Of a DNA stretch of 64,000 bases, positions 48,146 through 55,807 are shown in pieces (within the stretch, counting starts at the first letter, position 1; each line of letters starts with the position of its first letter). The position numbers were made by a program, and so were the translations under genes. Below the pieces are notes generated by a model, which did no database searches, was not told the DNA's origin, and saw only the letters and a list, made by a program, of their open reading frames with translations. Location of the stretch: NCBI GenBank assembly GCA_038522735.1, contig JBCBJX010000006.1, forward strand, positions 5,448-69,447. Direction: 5' to 3'. Source of the DNA: JBCBJX01 sp038522735 (GTDB lineage: Bacteria; Pseudomonadota; Alphaproteobacteria; Caulobacterales; Parvularculaceae).

Positions 48146-49858
48146 ATGCTCACCGCCCTTTGCGTTCGCGATATCGTGCTGATCGAGCGCCTCGACCTCG
48201 CCGTCGGGGCGGGTCTCACGGCGCTCACCGGCGAGACAGGGGCCGGCAAGTCGATCCTCTTGGACGCTCTCGGCCTGGCTGTCGGCGGTAAGGCGGACAA
48301 GCGCCTCGTTCGCCATGGGGCGGAGGAGGGGGCGGCCGTCGCCGCTTTCGAGCCGGGCGACGGCCACGCCGTCTTCGCGCTTCTTTCAGAACACGGCGTT
48401 CCTGCCGAGGACGGGGCGGTGATCCTCCGTCGGGTTCAGCGGGCCGACGGGCGGGCCCGCGCCTTCGTCAACGATCAGCCGGTCTCTTTAAGCGTCCTGC
48501 GCGCCGTCGGTGAGGCGCTGGTCGAGGTGCACGGCCAGCATGACGGCCACGGATTTTTGAAGCCCGCCGTCCACCGCGGCGTTCTGGATCTTTATGCGGG
48601 GCTCGATCTTGAAGCGCTCGTTGCTGCGGCCGACGCGGCGCGGGAGGCGGAGCGCGCGCTCGCCGACCATCGCGCCGCCATGGCGCGCGCCGCCGAGGAC
48701 GCGGAGTTTCTCCGGCACGCTGCAAAGGAGTTCGACGATCTTGACCCGGAGGAAGGCGAGGAGGCGCGTCTCGCGGAGATGCGCGCCGCGCTGATGGCGG
48801 CGGAGAAAACGACCGAGGACGTTGCGGACGCCGCGGCGGCGCTCGCGGGCGAGGAGGCGGGCGCAGGTCTCGCCCGCGCCGCCCGGGCGCTTGATCGGGC
48901 GCGGGCGCGCCTCGGCGCCGGCGAGGCGGACGCCCAGGCGATACTCGCCGCCGCCGTCTCCTCCGTGGACGGCGCCATCGCAGCGGTCGACGAGGCGGTC
49001 GACGCCGTCGAGGCGCTGAACAACGCCCTCAGCGTCGACGACAACGCCCTTGAGCAGGCCGAAGCGCGCTTGTTCGCCCTGCGCGCGCTCGCCCGCAAAC
49101 ACGCGACGACCCCTGACGCCCTGCCGCAGGTCCGCGCCCGGATCGCCGAGAGCCTCGCCGCCGTCGAAAGCGGCGAGGCGCGAGAGGCGGCGCTCGCCAA
49201 AGCCCTCGACGCGGCGCGCGGGGACTATGTCCGGCTTGCGAAAGCTGCAAGCGCCGCCCGCCGCAAGGCCGCCGCGGCGCTGGAGAACGCCGTCGCGGCC
49301 GAGCTGCCGGCCCTGAAGCTTGAGAAGACCCGCTTCGCTGTCGCGCTTTGCACGGACGAAGCCCGCCTCTCGCCGGAGGGGTTCGAGACGGTGGAGTTCC
49401 AGATCGCCACCAATCCGGGCGCGCCGCTCGGGTCCTTGTCGAAGATTGCCTCAGGCGGCGAACTCGCCCGCCTCGTCCTGGCGCTGAAGGCTGCGCTCGC
49501 CGCGAAGGAGGGCAAGACCGTCGTCATCTTCGACGAGGTGGACGCCGGCGTCGGCGGCGCGGTGGCGGACGCTGTCGGCGAACGCCTCGCCCGTCTGGCG
49601 GCGGACGAACAGGTGCTGGTCGTCACCCACTCGCCGCAGGTGGCGGCCCGCGCCGCGACCCAGTGGAAGGTCGAAAAAACCGGCGACGAGACGTTGGCGA
49701 CATCGGTCCGCACCCTGAGCGCCAAGGAGCGCGTCGAGGAGCTTGCACGCATGCTCGCCGGCGCGCGGATCACCGACGCAGCCCGCGAAGCGGCGAAAGC
49801 GCTGCTCGCGCCGGACGCGCCGAGGAAAAAGACGGCGAAGAAGCGAAGAGCGGCGTGA
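48146..49858 (+). CDS. recN: DNA repair protein RecN
   Basis: Protein of 570 aa, SMC-like ATPase. Walker A is GETGAGKSILLDALG near residue 30. The middle third is a long coiled coil rich in Ala and Glu. The C-terminal part has the signature SGGELARLVLALKAAL and Walker B VVIFDEVDAGVGG, then VLVVTHSPQVAA. RecN acts in double-strand break repair. In many bacteria it is an SOS gene, but no LexA-like box is visible before this start. Confidence 0.95.
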   Translation: MLTALCVRDIVLIERLDLAVGAGLTALTGETGAGKSILLDALGLAVGGKADKRLVRHGAEEGAAVAAFEPGDGHAVFALLSEHGVPAEDGAVILRRVQRADGRARAFVNDQPVSLSVLRAVGEALVEVHGQHDGHGFLKPAVHRGVLDLYAGLDLEALVAAADAAREAERALADHRAAMARAAEDAEFLRHAAKEFDDLDPEEGEEARLAEMRAALMAAEKTTEDVADAAAALAGEEAGAGLARAARALDRARARLGAGEADAQAILAAAVSSVDGAIAAVDEAVDAVEALNNALSVDDNALEQAEARLFALRALARKHATTPDALPQVRARIAESLAAVESGEAREAALAKALDAARGDYVRLAKAASAARRKAAAALENAVAAELPALKLEKTRFAVALCTDEARLSPEGFETVEFQIATNPGAPLGSLSKIASGGELARLVLALKAALAAKEGKTVVIFDEVDAGVGGAVADAVGERLARLAADEQVLVVTHSPQVAARAATQWKVEKTGDETLATSVRTLSAKERVEELARMLAGARITDAAREAAKALLAPDAPRKKTAKKRRAA

Positions 49859-49878
49859 GCAGTCGGTTGTTCTATGGC

Positions 49879-50056
49879 GTCATCCCGGACGCCGCAGCTG
49901 TCCAAGCCGGAAGGCTTGGGAACAGCTGCGAGCGATCCGGGACCCATCTCCGGAATGCTCCGCGCGCACGAATGGAAAGATCCGGAGATGGGTCCCGGCT
50001 CTAACAAGCGTTCGCCGAACCCTTCGGGTTGGGACGCTTGTAACGGCCGGGATGAC
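49879..50056. repeat. 178-bp dispersed repeat, copy A
   Basis: Element bounded by GTCATCCCGG and CCGGGATGAC (10-bp terminal inverted repeats) lying between recN and ligA. It can fold into several hairpins; the longest pairs GGGACCCATCTCCGG with CCGGAGATGGGTCCC (15 bp, perfect). A second copy of the same length lies at 61503-61680, in the same orientation and with about 11 mismatches by eye. It has no coding potential of its own. Confidence 0.9.
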
Positions 50057-50085
50057 TCCCGAGAGGTTGAGGACGAATCCGGAAA

Positions 50086-52188
50086 ATGTCGCACGACACT
50101 CCCGTTGCGGAGCTTACGAAGACTGAGGCCCGCAAAGAGCTGAAGGCCCTTGCGGACGAAATCGCGCGCCATGACGCGCTCTATCACGGCGAAGACGCGC
50201 CGGAGATTTCCGACGCCGACTACGACGCCCTCCGCCAGCGGAACGCTGCGATCGAGGCGCGGTTTCCCGATCTGAAAAGGGCCGACTCACCCTCAGAAAA
50301 AATCGGCGCCGCGCCCTCAACCCAGTTTTCGGCCGTGCGCCATGCCAAGCCGATGCTCTCCCTCGGGAACGTGTTTTCCGAGACGGAAGCGCGGGAGTTC
50401 CGTGAGCGGGTGATCCGGTTTCTCGGGCTTTCGGACGATGAGGAACTGGCCATCACCGCCGAGCCGAAGATCGACGGCCTGTCCGCGAGCCTGCGCTACG
50501 AAGAGGGCGCGCTCGTCCTCGGCGCGACGCGGGGCGACGGAAGGGAAGGCGAGGACGTCACCGCAAATCTGAAAACGATCAATGATATTCCGCATACGTT
50601 GATGGGTGCGCCGGACGTGCTTGAGGTGCGCGGCGAGGTGTTCCTTTCCCATGCCGACTTCGGAGCGATGAATGCGGCCCGCGAAGAAGCGGGGGAGGAG
50701 CTTTACAAAAACCCGCGCAATGCGGCTGCGGGATCGGTCCGCCAGAAAGACGCGGGCGTCACCGCGTCCCGCCCCCTCGCGTTCTTTGCTTACGCCTGGG
50801 GAGAGCTCTCCGAGCCTCTCGCAGACACCCAGTCGGGCGCCGTTGCGCGCTTGAAAGCTCTCGGCTTCCGGACGAACCCGCTGATGCGGCGCTGCGTGAC
50901 TCTGGAGGAAATGCTGGAGACGTATGCGGAGATTGAAGGTCGCCGCGCCGATCTCGGCTATGACATCGACGGCGTCGTCTACAAGGTCGATCGGCTCGAC
51001 TGGCAGGAGCGCCTCGGCTTCGTCTCGCGGGCGCCCCGCTGGGCGACGGCGCACAAGTTCCCCGCCGAGCAGGCGACGACGATCCTTGAGAGGATCGACA
51101 TCCAGGTGGGGCGAACGGGGGCGCTGACGCCGGTGGCGAAGCTCTCGCCCGTCACCGTCGGCGGCGTCGTCGTCTCCAACGCGACCCTGCACAACGCGGA
51201 CGAAATCGAGCGCCTCGACGTGCGCGAAGGCGATATGGTCGTCGTGCAGCGGGCTGGCGACGTCATCCCGCAGGTGGTGCGGGTGCTGACCGAAAAGCGG
51301 CCGAAAGGCGCGAAGCCGTTCGAATTTCCGATGACGTGTCCTGTCTGCGGTTCCGCTGTCGCGCAAGGGGGCGAGGAGGACGACAAGGACGTGGTGCGCC
51401 GGTGCACGGGCGGGCTCGTCTGTTCGGCGCAAGCCGTGGCGCGCCTCAAACACTTCGTCTCCCGCCGGGCGATGGACATTGAAGGGCTCGGAACGAAGCA
51501 GATTGAGGCGTTCTTCACCGACGGGCTTGTCAAAGAGCCGGCGGACATCTTCACCCTGGAGAAGCGCGACAGCGCCGACAGCAACCTCAAGCCCCTGCGG
51601 GCGCGGGAGGGGTTTGGGAAAAAATCCGTCGACAACCTGTTCGCCGCCATCGAGGCGCGGCGGACGTTCCCCTTGAACCGGCTCCTCTTCGGCCTCGGGG
51701 TCCGCCATGTGGGGGAGACGACGTCGGAGCTTCTCGCCCGCCATTACGGCTCCATGGAGGCTCTGCGCCGGGCGGTGGAGAACATCATCGCCGGCGACGA
51801 GGCGGCGCGGGACGACCTCCTCGCCATCGACGGCGTCGGCGGGACGGTCGTCGAGGCGCTGACGGAGTTCTTCGCCGAGGCGCACAACCTTGAGGCCCTC
51901 GACCGTCTGATGGCGGAGGTCTCGCCGGAACTGCTGGAGGCGCTCCCCGTCGCCGACAGCCCGGTCGCCGGCAAAACGGTCGTCTTCACCGGCAAGCTTG
52001 AAAAAATGACCCGCGATGAAGCGAAGGCCCGCGCCGCAGCCCTGGGCGCCAAGGTCGCGGGGTCGGTCTCGTCGAAGACGGATTATCTGGTGGCGGGCGC
52101 CGACGCCGGCTCGAAGCTAAAGAAGGCGACGGAGCTGGGCGTTGCGACGCTAACGGAGGATGAGTGGTTGGAGATGGCGGGGAATTGA
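50086..52188 (+). CDS. ligA: NAD-dependent DNA ligase LigA
   Basis: Protein of 700 aa. The order of domains is Ia (DALYHGEDAPEISDADYDAL), adenylation with the active-site Lys in AEPKIDGLSASLRY near residue 125, OB fold, a Cys4 zinc finger (CPVCGS, then RRCTGGLVCSAQ), helix-hairpin-helix repeats and a C-terminal BRCT domain (GKTVVFTGKLEKMTRDEA). LigA seals nicks between Okazaki fragments using NAD. It is essential in most bacteria. It is separated from recN by repeat copy A. Confidence 0.97.
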   Translation: MSHDTPVAELTKTEARKELKALADEIARHDALYHGEDAPEISDADYDALRQRNAAIEARFPDLKRADSPSEKIGAAPSTQFSAVRHAKPMLSLGNVFSETEAREFRERVIRFLGLSDDEELAITAEPKIDGLSASLRYEEGALVLGATRGDGREGEDVTANLKTINDIPHTLMGAPDVLEVRGEVFLSHADFGAMNAAREEAGEELYKNPRNAAAGSVRQKDAGVTASRPLAFFAYAWGELSEPLADTQSGAVARLKALGFRTNPLMRRCVTLEEMLETYAEIEGRRADLGYDIDGVVYKVDRLDWQERLGFVSRAPRWATAHKFPAEQATTILERIDIQVGRTGALTPVAKLSPVTVGGVVVSNATLHNADEIERLDVREGDMVVVQRAGDVIPQVVRVLTEKRPKGAKPFEFPMTCPVCGSAVAQGGEEDDKDVVRRCTGGLVCSAQAVARLKHFVSRRAMDIEGLGTKQIEAFFTDGLVKEPADIFTLEKRDSADSNLKPLRAREGFGKKSVDNLFAAIEARRTFPLNRLLFGLGVRHVGETTSELLARHYGSMEALRRAVENIIAGDEAARDDLLAIDGVGGTVVEALTEFFAEAHNLEALDRLMAEVSPELLEALPVADSPVAGKTVVFTGKLEKMTRDEAKARAAALGAKVAGSVSSKTDYLVAGADAGSKLKKATELGVATLTEDEWLEMAGN

Positions 52189-52195
52189 GCGCCTC

Positions 52196-52359
52196 TCCCC
52201 TCTCCCGTCGGGAGAGGGGCCGGGGGTGAGGGGGAGCGGCGTCTCCGCCTACGCGGCGTTTGGAGTATTGTCCGCTCGCAGTGCTTCGTTCACAACGGTC
52301 AGGGCGGTTAGATCGTCCCCCCCCTTCACCCCAAACCCCTCTCCCAAGGGGAGAGGGGG
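52196..52359. repeat. paired-hairpin intergenic repeat
   Basis: Two strong hairpins, CCCCTCTCCCgtcGGGAGAGGGG at 52197-52219 and CCCCTCTCCCaaGGGGAGAGGGG at 52336-52358, bracket about 115 bp. Sequences beside them (GGGGGTGAGGGGG and CCCCCCCTTCACCCC) are also mutually complementary, so the whole segment can form one long stem. It separates convergent ligA and the aminopeptidase gene and may terminate both. The sequence type is a common proteobacterial palindrome. Confidence 0.75.
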
Positions 52360-52372
52360 CTTAAGCGGGGGC

Positions 52373-54202
52373 TTAAAGCTCCCCCGTCGCCTCATCCAGC
52401 CACCGGGCGACGTCCGCCGGGACCAGCGGCGAAATCACTTCGCGGACGCGGGCGTGATAGGCGTCCACCCAGCGGCGTTCGTCCGCCGTTAGCATCTCCG
52501 CGACGATCAACCGGCGCTCCAAGGGGGCGAGGGTGATGGTCTCGAAGCCCATCATCTCCCGGTCGCCGCCGGGGACGGGCTCGGGCGCCGTCACCACGAC
52601 GAGGTTCTCAATGCGGATGCCGTATTCGCCGCCTTTATAGTAGCCGGGCTCGTTGGAGCAGATCATGCCGGGCTCAAGCGCCTGCGCGTTCACCGTCTTG
52701 GCGATGCGCTGGGGCCCTTCGTGCACGGAGAGGAAAGAGCCGACGCCGTGGCCGGTGCCGTGGTCGTAATCCATCCCGAGATCCCAGAGCGGGCGGCGGG
52801 CGAAGCCGTCGAGCTGCTGGCCGGTCGTGCCCTTGGGGAAGCGCGCGGTTGCAAGGGCGATATGGCCTTTCAGAACCAGGGTGTACCGCTCCGCCATCTC
52901 GTCCGTCGGATCGCCGATGGCGGCGACGCGGGTGATGTCCGTCGTGCCGTCCGGGTACTGTCCGCCGGAATCGACGAGGTAAAGGGAGCCCGGCGCGAGC
53001 GGCCGGTTCGTCTCCGTGGAGACCCGGTAATGGGGGAAGGCGCCGTTCGGCCCAGCGGCGGAAATCGTCTCGAACGAAATGTCTTTCAGCTCGGCGATCT
53101 CCTGGCGGAAGGCCTGCAGCTGCCGGGCCGCAGCGATCTCATCCTTGGAGCCGTCCTGCGCCTCCGTCGCAAGCCAGTGGAGGAAGCGGGTGACAGCGGC
53201 CCCGTCGCGCACATGGGCGGCGCGGGCGCCCTCGATCTCCGCGCCTGTCTTGAGGGCGCGGGGAAGGGCGCACGGGTCCGCTCCGTGGACGACCGTTCCG
53301 CCGTTCTCACGCACGGCGGCGGCGTAGGCGGCGGGGGCGAGGGCGGGGTCGAGCAGGACGGTCGCGCCGGCGGCGCCCAGCGCCGCGACCTGCGGCGTCG
53401 CATCCGTCTCCGGGCGGATCGTCAGAGCGCCGCCCGTCTCGTCGGCGAGCGCCGTCGCCGCTTCATTGGAGACTTTCTTCGGGTCAATGAAGAGCGTCGC
53501 CTTCCCGTCCGCGCCCACCATGGCGCGCGAGAGCGGCACCGGCGCGTGGGCGACGTCGCCGCCGCGCACATTGAAGAGCCAAGCGACCGAAAGGGGCGAT
53601 GAGATCATCACCGCGTCGGCGCCCGCCTCGCGCACCGCCTCGGCGATCTCGGCGATCTTTTCATCCGCCCCGCGTCCGGCGTAGCGGCGGGGGTGGGGGA
53701 TGAGGGCGGCCTCCGGTTTCGCCGGCTGGTCTTTCCATGCGGCGTCGACGGGGTTCTCCGTGACCGGAACGAGGCGCGCGCCCGCCTTGGCGCAGGCTTC
53801 TGCAAGGGCGTCCACGTCCTTTTCATTGTGCAGCATGGGGTCGTAGCCGATGGTTCCGCCGCGGGGCGCGTTCTGGCGGAGCCATTTCGCGGGCGTCGTT
53901 TCCGGATAGTCGACATAGGCGTAGACGGCGTCGTCCACCTGGTCCTTCACCTGCAGGGTGTAGCGTCCGTCGATGAAGATGGCGGCTTTGTCTTTCAGGA
54001 CGATCGCCGAGCCCGCGGAGCCCGAAAACCCCGTCGCCCAGAGCAGGCGCTCCGCGTAATAGGGCGTATATTCGTTCCCGTACTCATCATCATGGGGGAT
54101 GAGAAAGCCGTCGAGGTCGAGCCGCTCCATCTCCGCACGGACGAGGGGCGTGTGCGCGGAGGCGTAGGAGCGGTCGGAGCGGGGCTCGAAGCTCTGGAAC
54201 AT
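52373..54202 (-). CDS. Xaa-Pro aminopeptidase, M24B family
   Basis: Protein of 609 aa from the ATG at 54202; the open frame extends 19 codons upstream but GAAAGG stands before this ATG. It is the large three-domain form of aminopeptidase P: two creatinase-like N-terminal domains, then the pita-bread domain. Metal ligands are visible in LVDSGGQYPDGTTDITR (two Asp), the HGTGHGVGSFLSVHEGP segment (His) and NEPGYYKGGEYGIRIEN (two Glu). It removes N-terminal residues before proline in the cytoplasm. It ends a minus-strand group with prmA, a MAPEG gene and a helicase. Confidence 0.9.
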   Translation of the reverse strand: MFQSFEPRSDRSYASAHTPLVRAEMERLDLDGFLIPHDDEYGNEYTPYYAERLLWATGFSGSAGSAIVLKDKAAIFIDGRYTLQVKDQVDDAVYAYVDYPETTPAKWLRQNAPRGGTIGYDPMLHNEKDVDALAEACAKAGARLVPVTENPVDAAWKDQPAKPEAALIPHPRRYAGRGADEKIAEIAEAVREAGADAVMISSPLSVAWLFNVRGGDVAHAPVPLSRAMVGADGKATLFIDPKKVSNEAATALADETGGALTIRPETDATPQVAALGAAGATVLLDPALAPAAYAAAVRENGGTVVHGADPCALPRALKTGAEIEGARAAHVRDGAAVTRFLHWLATEAQDGSKDEIAAARQLQAFRQEIAELKDISFETISAAGPNGAFPHYRVSTETNRPLAPGSLYLVDSGGQYPDGTTDITRVAAIGDPTDEMAERYTLVLKGHIALATARFPKGTTGQQLDGFARRPLWDLGMDYDHGTGHGVGSFLSVHEGPQRIAKTVNAQALEPGMICSNEPGYYKGGEYGIRIENLVVVTAPEPVPGGDREMMGFETITLAPLERRLIVAEMLTADERRWVDAYHARVREVISPLVPADVARWLDEATGEL

Positions 54203-54254
54203 GTCGGCGGCCTTTCTCGTGCTGAAGAGGAAGGTAGGCGGTGCGCCCCCGTTC

Positions 54255-54384
54255 GTCATCCCGGGCGAGCGCAGCGAGACCCGGGACCCAGGGCGGCCGG
54301 TGCAGAAAGTGCGGCCCTGGGTCCCGGATCGCTCGAAAGCGTTTCGAAATCGGAGATTTCGACGCTTTCGGCGTCCGGGATGAC
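54255..54384. repeat. 130-bp repeat related to the 178-bp family
   Basis: It begins GTCATCCCGGGCG and ends CGTCCGGGATGAC, the same termini as the 178-bp repeats. It also contains GGGACCCAGGGC pairing with GCCCTGGGTCCC. The middle differs from the 178-bp copies. It fills nearly the whole gap between the aminopeptidase gene and prmA, with another small stem around CGAAAGCGTTTCG. Confidence 0.75.
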
Positions 54385-54386
54385 GG

Positions 54387-55325
54387 TTATTGCTTCGTCA
54401 TCACCAGCACCGGCCAGGACGGATGGTCGCGGCGGGCCTCCAGCGCGAAGCCGGCGGTCTCGTAGGCGGTGCGGACGGCCGTCTCCTGGTCCGCCAGCAG
54501 CCCCGCGAGGATGACGCGGCAGCCCCAGGTCATATGCCCCGCCGCGGCGGGGGCGAACTCCGCCAGCGGCCCCGCGAGGATGTTCGCGAAGACGAGGTTG
54601 AAGGGCGCCCGGGCGTCGATTTCGCCGGCGGCGAAGCCGTCCGCCTCGATCACCGTCACGAGGTCCGAGACGTCGTTCAGCGCGGCGTTCTCCCGGCCGA
54701 TGGCGACGGAGGTCGCGTCGATGTCGGAGGCGAGGACGGGAACGCCCCAGCGCTTCGCCGCGGCGATGGCGAGGACGCACGAGCCCGCGCCGAGATCGAG
54801 GATGCGGCCGGGCGGGGCGTCAGGCAGGGCGTCGATCGCTGTCAGGCAACCCGCCGTCGTCGGGTGATGGCCGGTGCCGAAGGCCTGGTTCGCGTCGATG
54901 CGGATGGGGATGAGATGGGGCTCGGCCTCGCGTAGGGCCGTCACCTCGTCCGCATCGTGAACGCCATAGGCGAGGAAGCGCCCGGCGCGGATGATGCCGA
55001 GCCCGGCGAGCGCGTGGGCGACCCAGTCGATATCAGGCGTCTCCTCGGCCTCGGGCGCGGCGACGTCCGCCCAGCCGGGCACGAACTCGGCGAGCATGGC
55101 GCCGACTGAGGGGGCGTCCGGTTTTTCCTCCCAATACCCGTCGAGCCGCCAGAGGACGTCGGGCGCGCCGTCGTCCGCGAGCAGGTCTTCCTTCCGGACG
55201 CTGACGGCGTCGGCGCCGATCACTTCGGTGAGGATCGTCGCAGCGGCTTCCAGAGCCGCGCGCGGACCGGTCCAGACGAGTTTATGGGCGACGCCGGCTG
55301 CGGCGTTGGGCGTGTATTGCGTCAT
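54387..55325 (-). CDS. prmA: ribosomal protein L11 methyltransferase
   Basis: Protein of 312 aa. The SAM site is ILDLGAGSCVLAIAAAKR, preceded by the conserved AFGTGHHPTTAGCL and followed by ANILAGPLAEFAP (NIL motif). PrmA trimethylates L11 residues in the cytoplasm. The length is near normal (293 in E. coli). It follows the MAPEG gene by 11 bp on the minus strand. The stop lies two bases from a palindromic repeat, so that repeat may end the transcript. Confidence 0.92.
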   Translation of the reverse strand: MTQYTPNAAAGVAHKLVWTGPRAALEAAATILTEVIGADAVSVRKEDLLADDGAPDVLWRLDGYWEEKPDAPSVGAMLAEFVPGWADVAAPEAEETPDIDWVAHALAGLGIIRAGRFLAYGVHDADEVTALREAEPHLIPIRIDANQAFGTGHHPTTAGCLTAIDALPDAPPGRILDLGAGSCVLAIAAAKRWGVPVLASDIDATSVAIGRENAALNDVSDLVTVIEADGFAAGEIDARAPFNLVFANILAGPLAEFAPAAAGHMTWGCRVILAGLLADQETAVRTAYETAGFALEARRDHPSWPVLVMTKQ

Positions 55326-55336
55326 GGGCGGACGGC

Positions 55337-55786
55337 TTAGGCCGGCTGCAGCACGCTCGCAATGGCGACGATCGAGAGCGCGGCGCCGCCGACGTATGTG
55401 ACGATCGCGCCGATCGCTTTCAGCACATGCGGCTTCTCAAGCGTCTCGCAGAGGAGGAAGCCGGCCGCGTGGATGAAGCGGGACGCCGTGACGGCGAGCA
55501 TCAGCCAGACGACGGGGCCCGCGGCGGCGGGGTCGCGGCTCATGTCCCGCTCCAGCGCAACGCCGACGATGAGGAGGAGCACCATCAGGGTCGGCGCGTA
55601 TTCCGTCGCGTTGCCGTGGGCGCGGACGGTCTTGGCGAGGGAGGACGCCGGGTCCGGCGCGCCGGTGATCACCTTCGATCGCGTGCGCTCGATGGAGACC
55701 CAGAACCCGAGCACGAAAACGAGAAGGCCGAGGGCGGCGGCGGAGATGACGGCGAAGAGCATGGCGGTTCCGAAAAGCTTGATCAC
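55337..55786 (-). CDS. MAPEG-family membrane protein
   Basis: Protein of 149 aa from a GTG at 55786, with four membrane helices. Conserved MAPEG features are VRAHGNATEYAPTLMVLLL and ASRFIHAAGFLL. Bacterial members resemble microsomal glutathione S-transferase and related enzymes, but activities are mostly untested. It stands between the helicase gene (21 bp upstream) and prmA, so co-transcription is likely. Confidence 0.87.
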   Translation of the reverse strand: MIKLFGTAMLFAVISAAALGLLVFVLGFWVSIERTRSKVITGAPDPASSLAKTVRAHGNATEYAPTLMVLLLIVGVALERDMSRDPAAAGPVVWLMLAVTASRFIHAAGFLLCETLEKPHVLKAIGAIVTYVGGAALSIVAIASVLQPA

Positions 55787-55807
55787 CGCGACCCTGAGAC
55801 AACAGGG

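Noticed and set aside
49861..50085. Short open frames running into the recN-ligA gap
   Set aside because: They are translations of the 178-bp repeat; the same peptides appear at copy B, so they reflect the repeat, not a gene.
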